This document shows positions 1 to 7,373 of a stretch of DNA of 45,821 bases, piece after piece. How positions within the stretch are numbered: the first letter of the stretch is position 1; every line of letters begins with the position of its first letter. The stretch is from positions 12,396 through 58,216 of the forward strand of contig DESD01000035.1 of the NCBI GenBank assembly GCA_002361935.1, given 5' to 3'. Both the position numbers and the translations under genes were made by a program. Source of the DNA: Ruminococcaceae bacterium UBA3323. Its GTDB lineage: Bacteria; Bacillota; Clostridia; Oscillospirales; Acutalibacteraceae. The notes beneath the pieces were generated by a model, which was not told where the DNA came from, searched no databases, and was given only the letters and a program-made list of their open reading frames with translations.

Positions 1-65
1 AGGGATTCGAACCCCCGACCTTCTGGTTCGTAGCCAGACACTCTATCCAACTGAGCTACCGGCGC
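1..65 (-). tRNA. tRNA-Arg (anticodon ACG), 3' end cut by window edge
   Basis: Read on the minus strand, the sequence begins GCGCCGG (acceptor strand), followed by TAGCTCAGTTGGATAGAG (D arm), an anticodon stem TCTGG/CCAGA around loop CTACGAA, and a T arm with GGTTCGAATCC. Anticodon positions 34-36 read ACG, the arginine tRNA whose A34 is normally edited to inosine to decode CGN codons. The 3' acceptor strand and CCA end lie outside the window. Confidence 0.95.
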
Positions 66-91
66 AAATAATGAATGCTTAATGCTCAAAT

Positions 92-120
92 ACTATAACA
101 CATTGATTTATAAAATGCAA
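92..120 (-). promoter_or_regulatory. sigma-A promoter of the tRNA-Arg gene
   Basis: On the minus strand, TTGCAT (115-120) and TATAGT (92-97) are separated by 17 bp, about 27 bp before the mature tRNA 5' end. Nothing else upstream competes. Confidence 0.7.
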
Positions 121-134
121 GCATTTTTTGTAAA

Positions 135-842
135 TCACTGCTGATTTTTATATTTTAGCGGTGCAGTTCCGTAATACTTCTGAAAAGCGGCTGTAAACTT
201 ACTTTGGCTTTCATATCCAACCGCTTTTGCAATTTCCGCTACGCTCTTATCCGTATCAATCAGCATTTTTGCTGCATATTTCATTCTGTGCTCATGCATA
301 TGCGCAGCAATTGAAGCGTTGTAAACCTTTTTGAAAGCCTGCTTAAGTGTTGTTGGATTCATTAAGAATTTTTCGGAAAGGGCTTCAATTGTTATGCGTT
401 CGTTAATATGCTCCAAAAGATAATGATGAACCCTTTTTGCCGTTTCGGCAGGGGAGGCCGTGCTGCTTTCGCCGCTCTTTTCCGGGCAGGCTATTTCCAT
501 AACCTCCTCAATCATCTGATGAAGAAGCCGGCAGATTTCCGTATCTTTGGCTTTATAGTAAACCTCCTTGCCTTCTCGCCGGCTTTCAATAAGCCCATTA
601 TCTTTCAGAATACGCAGATGGTGTGAAACAGCAGGGCTGCTCATATCCATAAGGGCGGAAATATTGATAACGCATTCCTCATAATGGCATAAAATCCAAA
701 AGATGCGCATTCTTGCGGAATCGCCAAGCTGCTTTGCAATTTCTGCAGCAACGGTAAAGCGCTCCTGCTTATTCAGCTCTTTTCTGAGAAAATCATTGCA
801 GTCGTTGGTGCCGTGATCATGCGGCAAAGCGGTAAATTTCAT
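135..842 (-). CDS. ArsR-type repressor fused to an AraC-type DNA-binding domain
   Basis: Probable metal-responsive regulator of the divergent HMA/P-type ATPase operon. The 235-residue protein has an ArsR/SmtB winged helix at about 28-98 (recognition region SSPAVSHHLRILKDNGLI) and a second AraC-type double HTH at about 137-232 (ITIEALSEKFLMNPTTLKQA, then SVAEIAKAVGYESQSKFTAAF). At the helix-5 positions where CzrA-like sensors bind zinc (D/H/H/H) this protein has D100, E102, E113 and E116. His and Cys residues near the N-terminus (HDH, C15) and C56 could also bind metal. The start is ATG at 842 because AGGAG lies 7 nt upstream; a start 10 codons earlier lacks one. The fusion of two DNA-binding families in one chain is the odd point. 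The metal specificity is inferred from the neighbours only. Confidence 0.85.
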   Translation of the reverse strand: MKFTALPHDHGTNDCNDFLRKELNKQERFTVAAEIAKQLGDSARMRIFWILCHYEECVINISALMDMSSPAVSHHLRILKDNGLIESRREGKEVYYKAKDTEICRLLHQMIEEVMEIACPEKSGESSTASPAETAKRVHHYLLEHINERITIEALSEKFLMNPTTLKQAFKKVYNASIAAHMHEHRMKYAAKMLIDTDKSVAEIAKAVGYESQSKFTAAFQKYYGTAPLKYKNQQ

Positions 843-910
843 AATGCTTCTCCTTTTTATCCCTTTTGGCAACGGATTTGCTCCGAATGGAAGAAATCCG
901 CCGAAGTTCG

Positions 911-939
911 TTGATTTCCTTCCTCATTATGATTATACT
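911..939 (+). promoter_or_regulatory. sigma-A promoter of the HMA/P-type ATPase operon
   Basis: TTGATT (911-916) and TATACT (934-939) with a 17-bp spacer. The predicted start near 946 sits at the edge of the inverted repeat at 948-973, a layout expected for a repressor that blocks early transcription. Confidence 0.65.
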
Positions 940-947
940 GCAGATAG

Positions 948-973
948 AACGATTAAACAAGTGCTTAATCGTT
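948..973. promoter_or_regulatory. Inverted-repeat operator, probable binding site of the ArsR-AraC regulator
   Basis: Perfect 9-bp arms AACGATTAA and TTAATCGTT around an 8-nt centre. It lies between the divergent regulator and HMA/ATPase genes, directly downstream of the -10 box. ArsR-family proteins bind AT-rich imperfect palindromes at this kind of position. The assignment to this regulator is inference. Confidence 0.7.
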
Positions 974-1005
974 TAACAATACAAATATTTTATGAGGTGT
1001 TTATT

Positions 1006-1224
1006 ATGAAAAAAACATATAATATTGAAGTGGATTGTGCGAACTGTGCGAATCTGATGGAAGAGGCTGCGAATAAAACAGATGGTGTATTTTCGGCTTG
1101 TGTTAATTTTATGATGCAGAAAATGAGTGTTGAATTTGAAGAGTGTGCAAATGAGAGGAAAACGATGAAAGCGGTTTTGAAAGCATGCAAAAGGGTTGAA
1201 CCCGACTGCGAAATTGAATTTTGA
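1006..1224 (+). CDS. Stand-alone heavy-metal-associated (HMA) domain protein
   Basis: A 72-residue protein with the metal-binding CxxC motif of HMA domains (VDCANCANLMEE, Cys at about 10 and 13), the predicted beta-alpha-beta-beta-alpha-beta length, and no signal peptide or membrane segment. It probably hands a soft divalent or monovalent metal to the P-type ATPase encoded 11 nt downstream, or acts as that pump's detached regulatory domain. Start ATG at 1006 has GAGGTG 6-7 nt upstream. It is cotranscribed with the ATPase. The extra Cys residues (C30, C45, C58, C65) are not part of the usual HMA motif. Role inferred from family and context. Confidence 0.85.
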   Translation: MKKTYNIEVDCANCANLMEEAANKTDGVFSACVNFMMQKMSVEFEECANERKTMKAVLKACKRVEPDCEIEF

Positions 1225-1235
1225 GGGGCAGTGTT

Positions 1236-3125
1236 ATGAATAAGAAGCAAAAAAAAATGCTGTGGCGCATTATAATATCAGGCGTGATTTTAATACTTGC
1301 CAATGTTATTCCGTTAAGCGGAATGACGATATGGGTTAAAATGGCATTGTGCCTGGTTTCCTATCTTATTATTGGCTATGATATTCTGAAAAAGGCCTTC
1401 AGGGGAATACTGAACGGCAGGGTTTTTGATGAAAACTTTTTAATGGCTGTTGCAACAATCGGTGCAATAGCACTTGGCATATATGAAAAGAAGGGCGATT
1501 ATAACGAAGCGGTTGCCGTTATGCTGTTTTATCAGGTAGGCGAGCTGTTTCAGGGTGTTGCCGTTGGAAAAAGCAGAAGAAATATCAGTGCATTAATGGA
1601 TATCCGCCCTGATTATGCGAATATTGAGGAAAACGGAACGCTGAAAAAGGTTGATCCGTCTGAAATATCGGCAGGCAGTATGATTGTTGTTCAGCCCGGC
1701 GAAAAAATTCCGCTTGACGGCATTGTAGAAAACGGTTCATCCTCAATCAATACAAGCGCACTTACAGGTGAAAGTCTGCCTTGTGAGGTTGTTGCCGGCA
1801 GCGAGGTTATCAGCGGATGTATCAATATAAACGGTGTGCTTAAAATCAGAACAACCAGGGAATTCGGCGAATCAACCGTTTCTCAAATTCTTAAGCTGGT
1901 AGAGGAAAGCGGCTCACGCAAATCCAAATCGGAAAACTTCATTTCAAAATTTGCTAAAATATATACGCCGTTTGTCTGCGCTTCGGCACTTCTGCTTGCC
2001 GTGCTGCCCCCTGTAATCCGGCTGATCAGCGGTAATACAGCCGAGTGGCAGGAATGGATTTACCGTGCTTTGGTTTTCCTTGTTATAAGCTGTCCGTGTG
2101 CACTTGTTGTCAGCATTCCGCTGAGCTTTTTTGCAGGTATAGGCGGAGCAGGAAAGGCGGGTATTCTTATTAAAGGCTCAAATTATCTTGAAACCCTTTC
2201 CAAAACAAAAATTGTTGTATTTGATAAAACCGGTACGTTAACACAGGGCGTTTTTGAGGTTAAGGCGGTTCACCATAATGATTTGGATGAAAAAAAGCTT
2301 ATTGAATATGCAGCTCTCGCCGAATGTGCATCCTCTCATCCGATAAGCAGGAGCTTGCAAAGGGCTTACGGCAGGGAAACGGACCGAAGCCGGGTGAAAA
2401 ATATTGAAGAAATCAGCGGTCACGGAATAATTGCCGAGGTAGATGGTATAAAGGTGGCAGCAGGCAACGAAAAGCTGATGAAAAAACTTGGCATAGCGTG
2501 TACGCCATGCCACAGTGTGGGAACAATTATTCATATTGCGTTAAACGGCGAATATGCAGGGCATATCGTAATCTCGGACATCATAAAGCCGAATGCGAAA
2601 CGGGCGGTTGCGGCACTTAAAGGTGCAGGCATTGTTAAAACCGTTATGCTTACGGGTGATGCAAAAAGCGTTGCAGACAAGGTTGCAGCTGATATCGGGA
2701 TTGATGAGGTACGCAGTGAGCTTCTGCCTGCCGATAAGGTTTCTGCAGTTGAAAGGCTGATTAAAGAAAAAAGCGAAAAGTCAAGGCTTGCCTTTGTTGG
2801 TGATGGTATGAATGACGCTCCTGTTCTGAGCAGAGCAGATATCGGGATTGCAATGGGTGCCATGGGTTCTGATGCGGCTATTGAAGCGGCGGATGTTGTT
2901 TTGATGGATGATGATCCTATGAAGATTTCGCTTGGTATAAAGATTTCAAGAAAGTGTTTAAAAATTGTTTATCAGAATATCGTTTTTTCACTTGCTGTTA
3001 AATTGGGAGCACTTCTGCTTGGTGCACTCGGCATTGCGAATATGTGGATTGCAATCATTGCCGATGTGGGTGTTATGGTGCTTGCCATTCTGAATGCAAT
3101 CCGCTGTCTGAAAATTCCAAAGTAA
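1236..3125 (+). CDS. P1B-type metal-exporting ATPase (Zn/Cd/Pb type), lacking an N-terminal HMA domain
   Basis: ATP-driven efflux of a divalent metal across the membrane. The 629-residue protein shows TGES (177-180), the transport-site CPC in SCPCAL (286-288), phosphorylation motif DKTGTLT (D330), the HP of the nucleotide-binding domain (368-369), MLTGD and GDGMNDAP. The last membrane helices carry K589 and D610 in the positions that mark the Zn2+/Cd2+/Pb2+ subgroup (as in ZntA). The usual N-terminal HMA domain is missing and is supplied as the separate upstream gene. ATG at 1236 is chosen (GAGGGG upstream) over a TTG five codons earlier. Expression is likely induced by metal through the divergent ArsR-AraC regulator. 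Confidence 0.92.
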   Translation: MNKKQKKMLWRIIISGVILILANVIPLSGMTIWVKMALCLVSYLIIGYDILKKAFRGILNGRVFDENFLMAVATIGAIALGIYEKKGDYNEAVAVMLFYQVGELFQGVAVGKSRRNISALMDIRPDYANIEENGTLKKVDPSEISAGSMIVVQPGEKIPLDGIVENGSSSINTSALTGESLPCEVVAGSEVISGCININGVLKIRTTREFGESTVSQILKLVEESGSRKSKSENFISKFAKIYTPFVCASALLLAVLPPVIRLISGNTAEWQEWIYRALVFLVISCPCALVVSIPLSFFAGIGGAGKAGILIKGSNYLETLSKTKIVVFDKTGTLTQGVFEVKAVHHNDLDEKKLIEYAALAECASSHPISRSLQRAYGRETDRSRVKNIEEISGHGIIAEVDGIKVAAGNEKLMKKLGIACTPCHSVGTIIHIALNGEYAGHIVISDIIKPNAKRAVAALKGAGIVKTVMLTGDAKSVADKVAADIGIDEVRSELLPADKVSAVERLIKEKSEKSRLAFVGDGMNDAPVLSRADIGIAMGAMGSDAAIEAADVVLMDDDPMKISLGIKISRKCLKIVYQNIVFSLAVKLGALLLGALGIANMWIAIIADVGVMVLAILNAIRCLKIPK

Positions 3126-3133
3126 ATCATAAA

Positions 3134-3155
3134 ACGGAGGGGCATTCCCTCCGTT
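3134..3155. terminator. Bidirectional terminator between ATPase and GNAT genes
   Basis: Hairpin AACGGAGGG-GCATT-CCCTCCGTT between convergent genes. The T-run is short on the plus strand (TTATTTAT) and a little better on the minus strand (TTTTATGATTT). Confidence 0.7.
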
Positions 3156-3157
3156 AT

Positions 3158-3637
3158 TTATATGTTGTATTCATAAATGTTGAAATCAACGTTTCCGACA
3201 CGTTCAATAAATTCGGTTTTTTCTCCGATATATCGGAATCCCATTTTCTGATACAGCTTTTCGGCAGGCAGGTTGCCCTTAACAACATCAAAAATAAGTT
3301 TGCTGTTTCCTCTTTCTTTTGCAATCACAAAAAGCTTATTCATCATCAATCTGCCTAAATGCTGATTGCGAAAATCCGAATGGACTGTAAATAAATGAAG
3401 CGATGAATAATCGCCGTGATTAACCGTTGCCATTGCGCCTGCAATCCTGCCGTCAATAACCGCAACATACATGTTTTTATCGTTAATATGTTTTTTTATA
3501 TCTTCAATGCAAGGATAAAGGCCTATCTGCCACAGCGGTGAATACCTTGCTCCCTCTAATTCTCTGCATACATCTTCGTAAAAATGATATATCCTTTCTG
3601 CTTCTCCGTGTTCGGCACGCTTTATCTCAATGTTCAT
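3158..3637 (-). CDS. GNAT-family N-acetyltransferase
   Basis: A 159-residue single-domain GNAT protein. The acetyl-CoA-binding region is seen as LFTVHSDFRNQHLGRLMM (variant of the R/Q-x-x-G-x-G/A loop), preceded by the beta-4 strand VNHGDYSSLHL and followed by KLIFDVVKGNLPAEKLYQKMGF, the usual end of the fold. Substrate unknown. The ATG overlaps the stop of the NUDIX gene by 4 nt (ATGA), so the two are translationally coupled. It is the last gene of a minus-strand cluster HIT-YdcF-NUDIX-GNAT. Confidence 0.85.
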   Translation of the reverse strand: MNIEIKRAEHGEAERIYHFYEDVCRELEGARYSPLWQIGLYPCIEDIKKHINDKNMYVAVIDGRIAGAMATVNHGDYSSLHLFTVHSDFRNQHLGRLMMNKLFVIAKERGNSKLIFDVVKGNLPAEKLYQKMGFRYIGEKTEFIERVGNVDFNIYEYNI

Positions 3638-4086
3638 AATATAATCTCTTTCTCAATTAACCAATCCATAATTTTGTGTGCTCTGCCTTCAAGCTTGGGC
3701 AGCTCGTCTTTACCGAAATACTTAAGCTGAAAGCTTTCTCCGTCAGTTACCTTTAGGTTTCCCTTTACATTGTTAGCACGATAAAGTGCAATAACAGAGT
3801 ATAGCTTATCGCCTTTCGGATACTCAAAATAAAAATCTTTGCCTGAAAACACATTTAGAAGTGTAAAGCTTTCTGCGTCTAAATTTGTTTCTTCCTTCAA
3901 TTCTCTTGCCGCAGCATCTTCAAGTGTTTCACCAAGCTCCAGCGAACCGCCCGGAATTCCCCATGTGTTTGTATCGGAACGCAGGTTTAAAAGAATTTTA
4001 TTGTCTTTTAAAACAACAATTGTTGCACCGGCCGAAAGCATAGGCTTGTGACCGATGTATTTTCTTATATCCTCTATGTAGCTCAT
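3634..4086 (-). CDS. NUDIX hydrolase
   Basis: A 150-residue NUDIX-fold protein that should hydrolyse a nucleoside diphosphate linked to another moiety. The Nudix box runs from G47 to L69 (G-x5-E53-x7-R61-E62-L-x-E65-E66-x-N-L), with all catalytic Glu residues present and the last Gly replaced by Asn. Start ATG at 4086 is preferred because AGAGGT lies just upstream; a TTG seven codons earlier is possible but worse placed. Overlaps the following GNAT gene by 4 nt. Substrate cannot be told from sequence. Confidence 0.88.
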   Translation of the reverse strand: MSYIEDIRKYIGHKPMLSAGATIVVLKDNKILLNLRSDTNTWGIPGGSLELGETLEDAAARELKEETNLDAESFTLLNVFSGKDFYFEYPKGDKLYSVIALYRANNVKGNLKVTDGESFQLKYFGKDELPKLEGRAHKIMDWLIEKEIIL

Positions 4087-4124
4087 AACAGACCTCTTCC
4101 TCAACAAATCATTTTTTATTATGT

Positions 4125-4709
4125 TTAAAAAATAAAATCTTTAATAAGTTCCGGTGATACTTGATTGCCGATTCTTTCTATTTCACCCATAACCCGTTTT
4201 ACTCCATATTCGGTTTTATACCAATTATCTCTGTTGATTTCAAATCCGTCAAAGGTTACAACCGAAAATTCAACATCAGGGAAATACATCTGATAAAATA
4301 AAAGACACCGTTTTGCGTGAAAGGATTTGCAAACAATTAATCCCTTTTTGATATTAAAATGATGCTCTGCAGCAATTCTTTTTGCAAATTCTGCATTCTG
4401 CCTTGTGTATGCAGACTCGCTTTCGCCGTAAATGTGATCTTCCCCAACCCCGTTTTTAGTTAAAATATCTTTATAAAAATCATATTCCGTATGGTATTCG
4501 GGAATCGGAAAGCGATCACGCTTTATACTGAATTTACCGCCGATAAATATTTTATCAGAGTAACCTTTTTTATAAAGCCCGGCAGCAAGTTCGGCAGCCT
4601 GCGGCAATGAACCGCCGACAACAAAAATGGCGTCTGCGGCAGCAGGCTTGTCATACACAAAAATAAACTCTGTTATTTCTTTAATTGTTTTTGCAGAAAG
4701 AGTAATCAT
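4125..4709 (-). CDS. YdcF/SanA-like DUF218 protein
   Basis: A 194-residue protein with the DUF218 pattern: DAIFVVGGS near the N-terminus, GYSDKIFIGG, the central E-x-x-S-x-x-T-x-x-N motif (here ESESAYTRQNAEF) and the following LIVCKSFHAKRCLLFYQ strand-helix. It lacks the N-terminal membrane anchor of the SanA/ElyC members, so it is probably cytoplasmic. Family members are linked to envelope functions or bind nucleotide-like ligands, but the reaction is unknown. It sits 12 nt after the HIT gene and 38 nt before the NUDIX gene. Confidence 0.8.
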   Translation of the reverse strand: MITLSAKTIKEITEFIFVYDKPAAADAIFVVGGSLPQAAELAAGLYKKGYSDKIFIGGKFSIKRDRFPIPEYHTEYDFYKDILTKNGVGEDHIYGESESAYTRQNAEFAKRIAAEHHFNIKKGLIVCKSFHAKRCLLFYQMYFPDVEFSVVTFDGFEINRDNWYKTEYGVKRVMGEIERIGNQVSPELIKDFIF

Positions 4710-4721
4710 ATATATTTACCC

Positions 4722-5174
4722 CTATTTTTCCAACTCATAAAGTAATTTTTGTTTCATTTCTTTAAGTTCTTTTTTACTTGGTTTATTCTTTTGTTCATAC
4801 ATTTTATCTAGAGGATACCACCAAATAGGTCCTTTTTCGTTATAGCCATGTCCCTCTAAATCGCCGTCTCTTCTTGGGTTGAGGTGCCAATGCAGGTGCC
4901 CGTCACCCATTCCGAGAAGCTCATAATTCATTTTTTCGCAGGGAAATGCTCTTGAAACTGCTGCGGCAACATCAGCCATTTCAGATAAGAATTTATCACG
5001 AAAGTCCTTATCAAGCTGATCCAGCTCTGTTTTGTGCTTTTTACACAAAAAAAGGGAATACCCGTAAAAATGCTGAAAATCTCCGATTACAACATAGCCC
5101 GTTTCAAGCTCTTTAACAAAATACGGATTTTTGTTGTTTTTTATCATATCTATTCTATCACAAATTAAGCACAT
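4722..5174 (-). CDS. HIT-family protein (nucleotide hydrolase/transferase)
   Basis: A 150-residue HIT protein. The catalytic histidine triad is HLHWH (H93, H95, H97), followed by LNPR. The N-terminal MCLICDR (C2, C5) with a later C44/H47 resembles the zinc site of HIT hydrolases. Likely substrates are dinucleoside polyphosphates or adenylated amines. ATG at 5174 is chosen because GGAGG lies 8 nt upstream; ten earlier codons are open but run through the rpsI terminator. The ribosome binding site lies immediately after that terminator's T-run, so expression may depend on read-through. Confidence 0.88.
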   Translation of the reverse strand: MCLICDRIDMIKNNKNPYFVKELETGYVVIGDFQHFYGYSLFLCKKHKTELDQLDKDFRDKFLSEMADVAAAVSRAFPCEKMNYELLGMGDGHLHWHLNPRRDGDLEGHGYNEKGPIWWYPLDKMYEQKNKPSKKELKEMKQKLLYELEK

Positions 5175-5187
5175 AGGAAATACCTCC

Positions 5188-5221
5188 AAAAAATAAATCC
5201 CCAAACAATAGTTTGAGGATT
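5188..5221 (-). terminator. Terminator after rpsI
   Basis: On the minus strand, an 11-bp stem (AATCC-T-CAAAC / GTTTG-G-GGATT with one T-G pair) with a TATT loop, followed by TATTTTTT. The ribosome binding site of the HIT gene begins right after the T-run. Confidence 0.8.
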
Positions 5222-5231
5222 TGTAAACATA

Positions 5232-5630
5232 TTATCTTTTTGAGAACTGCGGTGCACGGCGGGCTGCCTTGAGACCGTATTTCTTTCTTTCCTTCATACG
5301 TGGGTCACGGGTGAGGAATCCGGCCTTTTTAAGAGCAGGACGAAGTGACTCATCATACTGAAGAAGAGCTCTTGCGATACCGTGGCGGATAGCGCCTGCC
5401 TGGCCTGTTACGCCGCCGCCGTTTACACGGCATACGATATCAAACTTTTCTGCTGTATCTGTAAGATTAAGCGGCTGGCGAACGATAAGCTTCAGTGTGC
5501 CGAGACCGAAATAATCATCAATATCTCTGTCATTAATTGTAATTTTGCCGGTTCCTGCATAAACACGAACTCTTGCAACAGATTCTTTTCTTCTGCCTGT
5601 GCCGTAGAAATAAGGATTTGTTTCGTACAT
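5232..5630 (-). CDS. rpsI: 30S ribosomal protein S9 (uS9)
   Basis: A 132-residue protein with YGTGRRKESVARVRV at the N-terminus, the central VNGGGVTGQAGAIRHGIARAL and the classic C-terminal tail ending QFSKR, which reaches the P site. It lies 16 nt after rplM, the usual bacterial rplM-rpsI order, and ends with its own terminator. Confidence 0.98.
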   Translation of the reverse strand: MYETNPYFYGTGRRKESVARVRVYAGTGKITINDRDIDDYFGLGTLKLIVRQPLNLTDTAEKFDIVCRVNGGGVTGQAGAIRHGIARALLQYDESLRPALKKAGFLTRDPRMKERKKYGLKAARRAPQFSKR

Positions 5631-5646
5631 AATCTATAAACCTCCC

Positions 5647-6075
5647 TTACATTTCCCAAGCTTCAGGCTTCTGAGCCTCATGCTTGTGTTCTGCGCCCTT
5701 ATAAATGTGGCATCTTGTAAGCTGCTTTCTGCCCTGTGTTGTGCTTGGAAGCATACCCTTAACAGCAAGCTCCATAGCAAAATCACTTTTCTCATTCATA
5801 AGTGTGCCGTATTTAACTTCCTTAAGGTTACCAATATAACCTGTGTGATGCTGATAAAGCTTCTTGTTGAGCTTATCGCCTGTAAGAACAGCCTTATCTG
5901 TGTTGATAATAATAACGAAATCTCCGCAATCTACATTTGGAGTAAAGATTGGCTTGTGCTTGCCGCGAAGAAGAACTGCTGCTTCTGCTGCAACTCTTCC
6001 GAGAGGCTTGCCCTCAGCGTCAATAACATACCACTTGCGTTCAACTTCGTTAGCTTTTGGCATAAATGTTGACAT
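5647..6075 (-). CDS. rplM: 50S ribosomal protein L13 (uL13)
   Basis: A 142-residue protein of the normal L13 length with KWYVIDAEGKPLGRVA, HKPIFTPNVDCGDFVIIIN and KGMLPSTTQGR. GGAGG precedes the ATG by about 8 nt. First gene of the rplM-rpsI operon, reading from the promoter at 6124-6152. The leader is only about 40 nt and I do not see a clear L13-type autoregulatory structure in it. Confidence 0.98.
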   Translation of the reverse strand: MSTFMPKANEVERKWYVIDAEGKPLGRVAAEAAVLLRGKHKPIFTPNVDCGDFVIIINTDKAVLTGDKLNKKLYQHHTGYIGNLKEVKYGTLMNEKSDFAMELAVKGMLPSTTQGRKQLTRCHIYKGAEHKHEAQKPEAWEM

Positions 6076-6123
6076 TTTGTTTTCCTCCGTTAATAGTTAA
6101 TTACATTTTTAATGCGTGGGAAT

Positions 6124-6152
6124 ATAATAGCACAAGAAGTATTATTCGTCAA
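6124..6152 (-). promoter_or_regulatory. Strong sigma-A promoter of rplM-rpsI
   Basis: On the minus strand, TTGACG (6147-6152), 17 bp, TATTAT (6124-6129), with a predicted start near 6117. Confidence 0.85.
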
Positions 6153-6203
6153 CACCAAATTTAAAATAATACCGTAATACTCCGTTTTTCTCATTTATTC
6201 TCG

Positions 6204-6232
6204 TTTATTCATATGATTTTCTAATTTATAAT
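6204..6232 (+). promoter_or_regulatory. Possible promoter of the small gene at 6255
   Basis: A perfect TATAAT (6227-6232) with a weak TTTATT (6204-6209) 17 bp upstream. It is the only -10 match in this gap on the plus strand. Confidence 0.4.
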
Positions 6233-6254
6233 TTACAAAAAGAAGGTGTTTTTT

Positions 6255-6425
6255 ATAGATCCGTGTGCTGCAAATATGTCTGTTTCCGCGCTTGCTTGTG
6301 CGATTGCAGAGGGTAAAAGTGCCGAAGAAATAAATGCGTTAAGTGCGTTTTTTACGCAGCTTGGAGATTCTCTTCAAACAATTACTGCCTTTAAGGATTT
6401 GAATAATAAATCGTGCAGTCATTAA
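6255..6425 (+). CDS. Small DUF6774-like protein, apparent ATA start
   Basis: A 56-codon reading frame beginning I/M-D-P-C, with SALACAIAEG, then AFFTQLGDSLQTITAFKDL and ending at TAA (6423-6425). This pattern (start DPC or NPC, two short helices, FTQLGD) matches, from memory, the short DUF6774 family of Clostridia, whose role is unknown. The codon where the family starts with ATG is ATA here (6255-6257), with a well-placed AGAAGG 8 nt upstream. The only in-frame alternatives are GTG at 6247, which overlaps that ribosome binding site, and ATG at 6276, which would remove the conserved DPC start and lacks a site of its own. Either ATA is used, the gene is silenced by a point change, or the shorter form is made. 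It lies 81 nt before metF. Confidence 0.6.
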   Translation: MDPCAANMSVSALACAIAEGKSAEEINALSAFFTQLGDSLQTITAFKDLNNKSCSH

Positions 6426-6506
6426 AAAACCTACTTGTTTTGTATGAAATGGTATTGAATTTATTATAATAATTTGATACAATATTACCTTCAAGAGGTG
6501 TATTTA

Positions 6507-7373
6507 ATGAAAATATCCGATATATTAAAAGGAAACAGGGTAAATGTTTCGTTTGAGGTATTCCCTCCGAAGGAATGGAGCAAAATTGAAAATACAAAGG
6601 CTGTTGTTCGTGAAATGGCAGAAAGCCGGCCTGCTTTTATGAGTGTAACCTATGGGGCGGCGGGAACAACCTCGGGCTTTACAACTGAGATTGCCGCTGA
6701 AATTAAAAACAGCGGCGTTACGCCGCTTTCGCATTTAACCTGCCTCACTTCAACAAAAAACAAGATAGATGCTGTTCTGAATGATCTGAAAGAAAACGGC
6801 ATTGAAAATATACTGGCTTTAAGAGGCGATATTCCGCAGGGCTTTGTTTTTCCGGATGAGCAGCATTTCCATTATGCTTATGAGCTGGTTAACACAATCA
6901 GGGAGTATGGGGATTTCTGCATCGGCGGTGCCTGCTATCCAGAGGTTCATCCCGAAAGCGCAAACAGGGTTGAGGACTTTCAGCATCTTAAGGAAAAGGT
7001 AGACTGCGGAATTGATTTTCTTACAACCCAGATGTTTTTTGATAACGAGGTTTTCTATCGCTTTAAAGAAAACTGCGCAATAAAGGGAATAGATGTTCCC
7101 CTGATTGCAGGAATTATGCCGATTACAAATGCAAATCAGATTAAACGAAGCGTTGAGCTTTCCGGCTGTGCTTTTCCTAAAAAATTTATGAAAATTCTGG
7201 AGCGTTTCGGTGAAAATCCAAAGGCGATGAAGCAGGCAGGAATAATTTATGCAACCGAGCAAATTATAGATTTAATGGCAAACGGGCAGAATAATATACA
7301 TATCTATACAATGAACAAGCCCGATGTTGCAGCGGCTATTATGAAAGGTTTATCTGAAATAATAAATGAATAA
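6507..7373 (+). CDS. metF: 5,10-methylenetetrahydrofolate reductase
   Basis: Makes 5-methyl-THF, the methyl donor for MetH. The 288-residue protein has the family's VSFEVFPPK start (catalytic Glu), SVTYGAAGTTS, HLTCLTSTK, NILALRGDIP and the FAD/folate-site segment DFLTTQMFFDNEVFYRF, with GIMPITN towards the end. ATG at 6507 has AAGAGGTG upstream; the 11 earlier open codons do not. It overlaps the downstream reactivation-domain gene by 8 nt, and metH follows, so the three genes make a methyl-THF-to-methionine module. I see no SAM or cobalamin riboswitch before it. Confidence 0.95.
   Translation: MKISDILKGNRVNVSFEVFPPKEWSKIENTKAVVREMAESRPAFMSVTYGAAGTTSGFTTEIAAEIKNSGVTPLSHLTCLTSTKNKIDAVLNDLKENGIENILALRGDIPQGFVFPDEQHFHYAYELVNTIREYGDFCIGGACYPEVHPESANRVEDFQHLKEKVDCGIDFLTTQMFFDNEVFYRFKENCAIKGIDVPLIAGIMPITNANQIKRSVELSGCAFPKKFMKILERFGENPKAMKQAGIIYATEQIIDLMANGQNNIHIYTMNKPDVAAAIMKGLSEIINE

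Noticed and set aside
6426..6506. SAM or cobalamin riboswitch before metF
   Set aside because: The gap is only about 80 nt and has none of the conserved cores.
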